DNA of 12,712 bases from Lachnospiraceae bacterium UBA7109 (lineage in GTDB: Bacteria; Bacillota; Clostridia; Lachnospirales; Lachnospiraceae), in the NCBI GenBank assembly GCA_002492335.1, contig DKYD01000095.1, positions 2,312-15,023 of the forward strand, written 5' to 3'. The stretch's first letter is position 1. The number at the start of each line of letters is the position of its first letter. Positions 7,857-12,712 of this stretch are shown here, piece by piece. The translations under genes were made by a program, and so were the position numbers. The notes beneath the pieces were generated by a model. That model worked only from the letters and a program-made list of their open reading frames with translations. It was not told the DNA's origin and did not search any database.

Positions 7857-8951
7857 TCACCGCCCAAAAGAGTTAATCGCTTCAATAACCATGGTCTGTT
7901 CTTCTTCTGTCATACCATTATACATAGGCAGGCTCAGCACTTCTGCTGCATTTTTTTCAGCAATCGGAAAATCACCTTTCTTTTTTCCCAGACACCGATA
8001 TGCCTCTGCCAGATGAGGGGGAATCGGATAATGAATTAACGTGCATATTCCTCGTTCTTCCAAATATGTTTTTAATTCATCACGCTTTGAACAGTGAATC
8101 ACAAACTGATGCCATGATGAATCTGCTCCAGGTCGGACTTTTGGCAATTGAATGAGTGGATTTACAATCTCATTCCTATATTTTTCTGCAATTTTGCAGC
8201 GTTCCTTATTAAAATTGTCCAGGTAGCGCATCTTGATACGCAGCAAACCGGCCTGAAGTTCATCCAGACGACTGTTGCATCCCACCATTTGATTATAGTA
8301 ACGTTTTTCACTACCATAATTTCTAAACACTTTAAACTTCCGTGCCAGCTCCGGGTCATTTGTCACAATACATCCCGCATCACCAAAAGCTCCACAGCCT
8401 TTGCTTGGATAAAAGCTAAAACAACCAACATCGCCAAAAGTACCTGCCGTCTGCCCGTTCCAATGATTTCCATGACTTTGCGCACAATCTTCAACAACCC
8501 GCAGATTATACTTTTTCGCAACAGACATGATCTTCGTCATGTCACATGTCTGCCCATACAAGTGAACTGCCAGGATTGCTTTTGTTTTTTCTGTTACAAC
8601 TTCTTCAATTTTATCTGCATCCATATTATCATATTTGTCTGGTTCTACGAACACCGGAGTTGCTCCGTTAATCGTAATTCCCATTACGCACGCAATGTAT
8701 GCATTCGAGCATACAATAACTTCATCCCCTTTTTTTATATCAAGGAGCCGGAAACTGATCCACAAAGCATCCAATCCACTAGCCAGTCCGACACAATAGT
8801 CAGAGCCTATATAATCTGCCCACTCTTTTTCAAAAGAATCCACTTCCGGTCCTAAAACGTACCAGCCTGAGCGAAGAATATCCAATACCTTTTTTTCATA
8901 TTCATCCGCATGAAGATCATATTGTCGTTTTAAATTATTTGCCATTATCAT
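7857..8951 (-). CDS. DegT/DnrJ/EryC1/StrS sugar aminotransferase, FdtB-like
   Basis: A 364-residue PLP-dependent aminotransferase of the DegT/StrS family, which aminates keto sugars bound to nucleotides; with a ketoisomerase next door the expected reaction is 3-amination of dTDP-3-keto-6-deoxyhexose. Visible: ASGLDALWISFRLL (57-70), GDEVIV (75-80), VVEDCAQSHG (152-161, with the Asp155 expected to hold the pyridine nitrogen), FSFYPSKGCGAFGDAG (178-193, with Lys184 as the PLP lysine) and NSRLDELQAG (226-235). The last stretch and HYPIPPH (307-313) are typical of the family. The length is normal. The start at 8951 has GAGGAG seven bases upstream. The longer frame begins at a TTG (8975) ahead of that site. 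Its end meets the acetyltransferase start within a few bases. FdtB and QdtB have the same fold, so the stereochemistry of the product is open. Confidence 0.92.
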   Translation of the reverse strand: MIMANNLKRQYDLHADEYEKKVLDILRSGWYVLGPEVDSFEKEWADYIGSDYCVGLASGLDALWISFRLLDIKKGDEVIVCSNAYIACVMGITINGATPVFVEPDKYDNMDADKIEEVVTEKTKAILAVHLYGQTCDMTKIMSVAKKYNLRVVEDCAQSHGNHWNGQTAGTFGDVGCFSFYPSKGCGAFGDAGCIVTNDPELARKFKVFRNYGSEKRYYNQMVGCNSRLDELQAGLLRIKMRYLDNFNKERCKIAEKYRNEIVNPLIQLPKVRPGADSSWHQFVIHCSKRDELKTYLEERGICTLIHYPIPPHLAEAYRCLGKKKGDFPIAEKNAAEVLSLPMYNGMTEEEQTMVIEAINSFGR

Positions 8952-8958
8952 ATCTGTT

Positions 8959-8964
8959 CTCCTC
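8959..8964 (-). promoter_or_regulatory. Ribosome binding site of the aminotransferase gene (GAGGAG)
   Basis: GAGGAG lies seven bases before the ATG at 8951 and thirteen before the in-frame ATG at 8945. It favours 8951 and excludes the TTG at 8975. Confidence 0.8.
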
Positions 8965-9003
8965 GAAATGTACAATAACTACAGGCTCACATCACAATGT
9001 TAA

Positions 9004-10764
9004 CTATTTACAATATAAATAGCCATCAAAAAGTTCTGTAGATAATATCTTTTTAAACTCTTTTCTTTTTATCTTCCGGTCATCTAACAGACTATCATCA
9101 TCTTTATCCGTAAGCAATATTACTCCTTCCTGCTGAATCTTTTCAACATCCTTTGTCTGCTCACACATAACCCTGACAGGACATATGCCCAACATCGTCT
9201 GAAGATATTTTGCCTTTTTCAAATCATTATTTTCCAGTGATTCCTGCCAGTAAACAATATCCTCTGAATGGTTCTCATGAATGCTCTTTACCACTTCACT
9301 ATATTGTTCATAACAGGAATCCTTCATAGCAATTTGTTTTTCCATTGCACCGTACCCCATATAGAACCAATAGCCAAACATCATGACACATAATATAGCT
9401 AAAGTATATCCTTTCCTGCACTTAAGTCTATCCAAAATCGTAAATATGATAAACGCAAATACAAGAACAATCGATACAATTTTAAGCAAGGTAAAAGCAT
9501 TATCAACAGCGCCAACATAATAATCAAAAAAGCTTCCCATTACTACAGAACTGCTCGTATCAAAAATATTGTTTTCTGCCAAAGGTATTCTGTATAATAC
9601 CAGCCAGTTCGCTACCAGTATAAAAATAACAAACGCCGATCTAAAATATTGATTCACTTTTTGGTATTTTAATCCAAGTCCAACTAGTCCCATCATTAAA
9701 AACGGGCCGACTGTATTTTCTATATACCTCAAATATACAATCGTATCCATCCGATTCAAAATAAACCGGTTGGATGCAAAAGCGCCCAGACAGCATCCCG
9801 CAACAATAACCAGAAAAAGACAGCATTCATTCAATACATTCTTCGTCTTGATAGAAGATATCCCCTTTTTCACACAAAAGACTGCCCCCGCAAAAAAACA
9901 GATATTTCCAGACACTGTCCAGCCAAAAATTTCACCCAGTACACTTGTAACAAAACAAAGCGGATCTGTAATAATATCCTTGATTTTCCCGGAAGTCCCT
10001 ACACTGGTATTTACTGTATTAATTGTAGAGACGGTATTTTCGACATATTGCATCTGAATAAACTTCATAACCAAAAAGCCAAGAAATACAATCCCCAAAA
10101 ACAGCAGTACACTTTTTCTTTTTGTCCGTATGCTATGAATAAGTAAAAACACACTTACGGCGATTACAATAACTACTGTACGCATATGAACAATCATCAT
10201 ATACGCCTGAACTCCCGCAAGTATGACATACCAATACCATTTATTTTCTGCAATAATCTTTAGTACAAGGAACACCGTAATCCAAAACAACAAATAGAGC
10301 AGCGTCTCTGTCAATGCATTCTGCATATAAAAAATATTACTCGGATAAAAAGATATACACAGACACACAGCAGCTAAATATTTTGGATCCGTTTCCTGAA
10401 ACAGACGTCTTGCACACAAATAAGAAATCCAATAGGAAAGTATTAAAAAGATACCGTTTAGTATTAAAATCCCCCTATAGATCATCATAAAATCCTGAAA
10501 AATCAAAAACAATGGAGTCCAGAGCACTCCTATCCCCACCCCATAAAAGGGATAATTTTGAAAAGCCTCTTCCCAGTCCCATCCGGCAAGCTTATAAGAG
10601 GTTGACAGATATCCCAGTTCATCGGGTGCAGCGCCCATAAAAGATGTATTTAAAGCAATAAACACTGTCATTATAAAAATAATAACACTACCCGCCAGCA
10701 ATATGAAACAGGCCCCTGTTTTTGAACTATTATAATTATTACTATAAGTTTTCTTACAATTCAT
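9004..10764 (-). CDS. Multi-span membrane protein, probable GT-C-fold glycosyltransferase
   Basis: A 586-residue integral membrane protein. A short basic cytoplasmic start leads into the first membrane span (about 18-40). It is followed by an external loop with the acidic pair PDE (47-49), then GYLSTSYKLAGWDW; an acidic residue or pair just after the first span is typical of GT-C enzymes, which use lipid-phosphate sugars. NALTETLLYLL (149-159) and YLRYIENTVGP (344-354) also resemble such proteins. I count roughly 11 to 13 hydrophobic segments up to residue 472. After them come about 110 polar, charged residues, a soluble C-terminal region I do not recognise. The start at 10764 follows AAGGAG ten bases upstream; a GTG at 10800 lies ahead of that site. 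It could add a side sugar outside the cell, but a polymerase-like role cannot be excluded. No family name can be assigned by eye. Confidence 0.72.
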   Translation of the reverse strand: MNCKKTYSNNYNSSKTGACFILLAGSVIIFIMTVFIALNTSFMGAAPDELGYLSTSYKLAGWDWEEAFQNYPFYGVGIGVLWTPLFLIFQDFMMIYRGILILNGIFLILSYWISYLCARRLFQETDPKYLAAVCLCISFYPSNIFYMQNALTETLLYLLFWITVFLVLKIIAENKWYWYVILAGVQAYMMIVHMRTVVIVIAVSVFLLIHSIRTKRKSVLLFLGIVFLGFLVMKFIQMQYVENTVSTINTVNTSVGTSGKIKDIITDPLCFVTSVLGEIFGWTVSGNICFFAGAVFCVKKGISSIKTKNVLNECCLFLVIVAGCCLGAFASNRFILNRMDTIVYLRYIENTVGPFLMMGLVGLGLKYQKVNQYFRSAFVIFILVANWLVLYRIPLAENNIFDTSSSVVMGSFFDYYVGAVDNAFTLLKIVSIVLVFAFIIFTILDRLKCRKGYTLAILCVMMFGYWFYMGYGAMEKQIAMKDSCYEQYSEVVKSIHENHSEDIVYWQESLENNDLKKAKYLQTMLGICPVRVMCEQTKDVEKIQQEGVILLTDKDDDSLLDDRKIKRKEFKKILSTELFDGYLYCK

Positions 10765-10774
10765 AATATTCTGA

Positions 10775-10780
10775 CTCCTT
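10775..10780 (-). promoter_or_regulatory. Ribosome binding site of the GT-C-like gene (AAGGAG)
   Basis: AAGGAG lies ten bases before the ATG at 10764 and after the longer GTG start at 10800, so it sets the shorter start. Its first base is shared with the small inverted repeat immediately upstream. Confidence 0.75.
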
Positions 10781-10792
10781 CGGAATGTCCGA
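10780..10792 (-). repeat. Small inverted repeat next to a ribosome binding site
   Basis: TCGGA-CAT-TCCGA reads as a five-pair stem with a three-base loop directly upstream of the AAGGAG. A second perfect palindrome, GTCCGGAC, lies at 10815-10822 next to the stop of the preceding gene and could pair with the first as an alternative. Both are short, and no run of T follows, so this is not a terminator. It may be chance. Confidence 0.3.
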
Positions 10793-10822
10793 TATAACAC
10801 TTTCAGCCACTTATGTCCGGAC

Positions 10823-12058
10823 CTACTTTCTTAGTAACGCCTGCAAAATAGTTTTTGCTCCCGTCAAAAAATAATCATATATGTATAAACACCTTCCAAT
10901 CCCAGGATTTTCAGTTTTTTCCATATGCGCAAGTATCTCTGGCATAACCCGGTTAATATCATAAAATTGCTTTAACGTATGATACGACTGCAAACATATA
11001 TCATAATACTGTTCATTCGAACAACAAATGCAGTTCTTTATCAGTTCATCAAAAGAGTACATTTTCTCACAAAACAAACGATTTCCGCCAACATTATCAT
11101 ATTCTTTATGAAAAAAACCAGGAGACTCCGCTTCACATTGAAAAGCAGCGGCCACTACAGAAGGCACAGCACAATTTGCCGCGTCCAACAGGGTAGTTCC
11201 CATCCCAACAAACAAATGTGCATCTTTAAAAAAGCGGTCTAATTCTGAATAAGGGACATTTTTAATGCATGTAATTTTTTCTCTCACAGAGGCATTCAAT
11301 GTATTTAACTTTTCATAAAAAGCAAGCTCATCCTTTCCAGACCCTATAACCGTCAGCTTCACATCCGGATATCTGGCTGAAACCTCAGCAAAAGAATCTA
11401 ACAGACCTAACAGATAACCTTTAAACGGAAAATCCATCCTTGCGACAGCTAAAACATGTAACTGTTTGTTTTTTTCCGCCGCTTTTTGCTTCAGGAAATC
11501 CTCTTCAATCCCCTGTATCTGAACTCCAAGCCTAAAATATTCATCGTATCCAATACAGACCCTGTAAAATTTCCGGCAAGAATAAATGGTTTCACGATCC
11601 ATAAAAATAATCGTTTCTCCAAAATTCTCTTTTAACAGTTTTGCATATGGAAAATTAACAATTTTATTTTCCATCACACGAGAAGCATTGGGATGAAGAA
11701 TGTACAATGCAGTATAGCAATTTACCAACCCCTGCTCTTTTTGCATCGCCAGCATTCTGATATAGCAATGAATGTCTGAAGTAATAATATTAATTTTCTG
11801 GTCATTACTCCAGGTATAGGAATCCATACTCTTAGCAATTTTTACATTTGAAAACAGAGTGAAGCTATAATATTTAATATGCACATTTAGTCTGGATAAC
11901 TGCTTTGTCCAGCTTTCATCAATTTTTCTGTCAGCTCTCAAAAGAAGTACAGAATCATAATGATTTTTTTCAGCCCACTCAAACATGCGGATATAATAAC
12001 CCGGCACCCCTCCTACATTGAAATCATAAGAGGTTGCACAGACAAGAACATTTTTCAT
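10823..12058 (-). CDS. Glycosyltransferase, GT4-like (GT-B fold)
   Basis: A 411-residue predicted cytoplasmic glycosyltransferase of the GT-B fold. The N-terminal half has the usual loop NVGGVPGYYIRMFEWAEK (14-31). The donor-binding half shows LAVARMDFPFKGYLLGLLDSF (203-223) with the Arg207 and Lys213 expected to contact the nucleotide diphosphate, then PDVKLTVIGSGKDE (231-244), YSELDRFFKDAHLFVGMG (270-287) and TLLDAANCAVPSVVA (289-303). The ordinary E-x7-E motif of the family is not kept: the second glutamate is aspartate (Asp292) and the first position is not acidic. The 11-base spacing of its GAGAGG site to the ATG is slightly long. It starts 27 bases after the family 2 glycosyltransferase and probably adds one sugar to the lipid-linked glycan. 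The sugar and acceptor cannot be read from the sequence. Confidence 0.82.
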   Translation of the reverse strand: MKNVLVCATSYDFNVGGVPGYYIRMFEWAEKNHYDSVLLLRADRKIDESWTKQLSRLNVHIKYYSFTLFSNVKIAKSMDSYTWSNDQKINIITSDIHCYIRMLAMQKEQGLVNCYTALYILHPNASRVMENKIVNFPYAKLLKENFGETIIFMDRETIYSCRKFYRVCIGYDEYFRLGVQIQGIEEDFLKQKAAEKNKQLHVLAVARMDFPFKGYLLGLLDSFAEVSARYPDVKLTVIGSGKDELAFYEKLNTLNASVREKITCIKNVPYSELDRFFKDAHLFVGMGTTLLDAANCAVPSVVAAAFQCEAESPGFFHKEYDNVGGNRLFCEKMYSFDELIKNCICCSNEQYYDICLQSYHTLKQFYDINRVMPEILAHMEKTENPGIGRCLYIYDYFLTGAKTILQALLRK

Positions 12059-12085
12059 TCTTTTGTAATCCTCTCAAAATAATTA

Positions 12086-12712
12086 TTACTTTTTGACACA
12101 TTTCATAATTTTCCCAAGAATTTTCGTCAAATTCATGGAAATGACAGATGTAACAGCAATCAGTTTAACCACAAAAGGACTATTAGCATCGTGCAAGACC
12201 TGTTTCCTGCACTCTCTTATCTTAAAACTGATCCGATGGTAACACGCTTTATATTCCTCTGTCCCTGGACAGTCTCTTAACAGCATCGCATAAGAAATCA
12301 AAGCCCTCGTATAAGATGCTTTGCTTAAATCCGGGCAATGATCATGAATAAACGCAAGAAATTCTTCCGTCAGATCAGCCCTGTCCATATCCTTCATAGA
12401 AAAAGCCGAATTCATGATGCTGCCGGTTCTCACCCGGTAAAAATACTTTTCTTTCTCTCCCCGCACAATTTTGTTACACAAAAAAAACACTTTATATGTA
12501 GTTCCATAGTCTTCATATAATTTCCCCACCGGAAATCTCACATGTTCAAAAAGCGCTCTCTTATATAATTTCCCCCATGCTTCCTGGTGAATCTTCTGAT
12601 AACAGAACCGCCTGACTCCCTCTGTTCCCGGAAAAGTTTCCACTATCTCTTCATTTAAAGTGTCAATACTGCCGGCTTCTTCACTGAACTTTTTATAATT
12701 ACACATAGATAT
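12086..12712 (-). CDS. Family 2 glycosyltransferase, C-terminal part (5' end outside window)
   Basis: The frame is open to the window edge, leaving 208 residues of the C-terminal part of what is normally a protein of about 320 to 350. The methionine near the edge is internal, not the true start: two further sense codons precede it, and the nucleotide-binding domain with its DxD motif is missing. Visible is the acceptor-side stretch of GT-A enzymes, EAWGKLYKRALFEHVRFPVG followed by KLYEDYGTTYKVFF, where the ED pair normally carries the catalytic base, then YFYRVRTGSIMNSAFS. The C-terminal tail is basic with a short hydrophobic segment (VVKLIAVTSVISMNL) that may touch the membrane. It is the first visible gene of the run and likely adds a sugar to the same lipid-linked glycan as its neighbours. 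The family is clear; the sugar is not. Confidence 0.87.
   Translation of the reverse strand: MSMCNYKKFSEEAGSIDTLNEEIVETFPGTEGVRRFCYQKIHQEAWGKLYKRALFEHVRFPVGKLYEDYGTTYKVFFLCNKIVRGEKEKYFYRVRTGSIMNSAFSMKDMDRADLTEEFLAFIHDHCPDLSKASYTRALISYAMLLRDCPGTEEYKACYHRISFKIRECRKQVLHDANSPFVVKLIAVTSVISMNLTKILGKIMKCVKK

Noticed and set aside
8148..8855. 235-codon open frame on the plus strand
   Set aside because: It lies wholly inside the well-supported aminotransferase gene on the other strand, and its protein is low in recognisable motifs; it is an antisense shadow.
8952..9003. TTGTGA and TATTGT as a promoter before the aminotransferase gene
   Set aside because: The spacing is about 14 bases, too short for a standard promoter, and the gap is within an otherwise continuous gene run.
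5463..9017. The flippase and the GT-C-like protein both end in LYCK and share a 14-base match (tatttacaatataa) at their 3' ends
   Set aside because: A match of this length is expected by chance about once in AT-rich sequence of this size, and no similarity extends beyond it, so I do not call it a repeat or duplication.
1..12712. Anti-phage defence system, CRISPR array or mobile element
   Set aside because: No regular repeats, transposase, recombinase, toxin-antitoxin pair or nuclease of that kind appears; all genes fit envelope synthesis or replication restart.

Overview
The window holds eleven protein-coding genes, all on the minus strand, packed head to tail. The longest gap between genes is about 64 bases, so no stretch over 300 bases lacks a gene. 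I saw no tRNA, rRNA, CRISPR array, insertion sequence or convincing terminator. Both ends cut a gene: priA loses its 3' end at base 1, and a family 2 glycosyltransferase loses its 5' end at base 12712. The protein style, strong AGGAGG-type ribosome binding sites, a MurE carrying the DNPR signature for meso-diaminopimelate and a YerB-type lipoprotein suggest a Gram-positive of the class Clostridia. Lachnospiraceae is my best guess, by inference only.

In transcription order (right to left), the first block (12712 to about 5463) is a surface-polysaccharide cluster. It has a family 2 glycosyltransferase (partial), a GT4-like glycosyltransferase, a large GT-C-like membrane protein, a DegT/FdtB-type sugar aminotransferase, a GNAT acetyltransferase, an FdtA/WxcM-type sugar 3,4-ketoisomerase and a Wzx-type flippase. 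The ketoisomerase, aminotransferase and acetyltransferase fit the last three steps to a dTDP-3-acetamido-3,6-dideoxyhexose (Fuc3NAc or Qui3NAc type). The earlier steps (RmlA, RmlB) are not in the window.

The second block (5398 to 1) has a DUF3048/YerB-like lipoprotein, UDP-galactopyranose mutase (Glf), a divergent MurE-type ligase and the replication-restart helicase PriA. Glf adds galactofuranose to the likely sugar repertoire. murE and priA are separated by a single base. The polysaccharide block looks more AT-rich than the second block.

Read together, the cluster probably builds a glycan containing galactofuranose and an N-acetylated 3-amino-6-deoxyhexose on a lipid carrier and flips it outward. 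It lies directly upstream of, and may be co-transcribed with, a peptidoglycan precursor ligase and a replication gene. Nothing here is clearly a wholly new system. The best leads are the divergent MurE, the His-to-Asn change in the ketoisomerase, the unassigned GT-C-like protein and the DUF3048 lipoprotein set between flippase and mutase.
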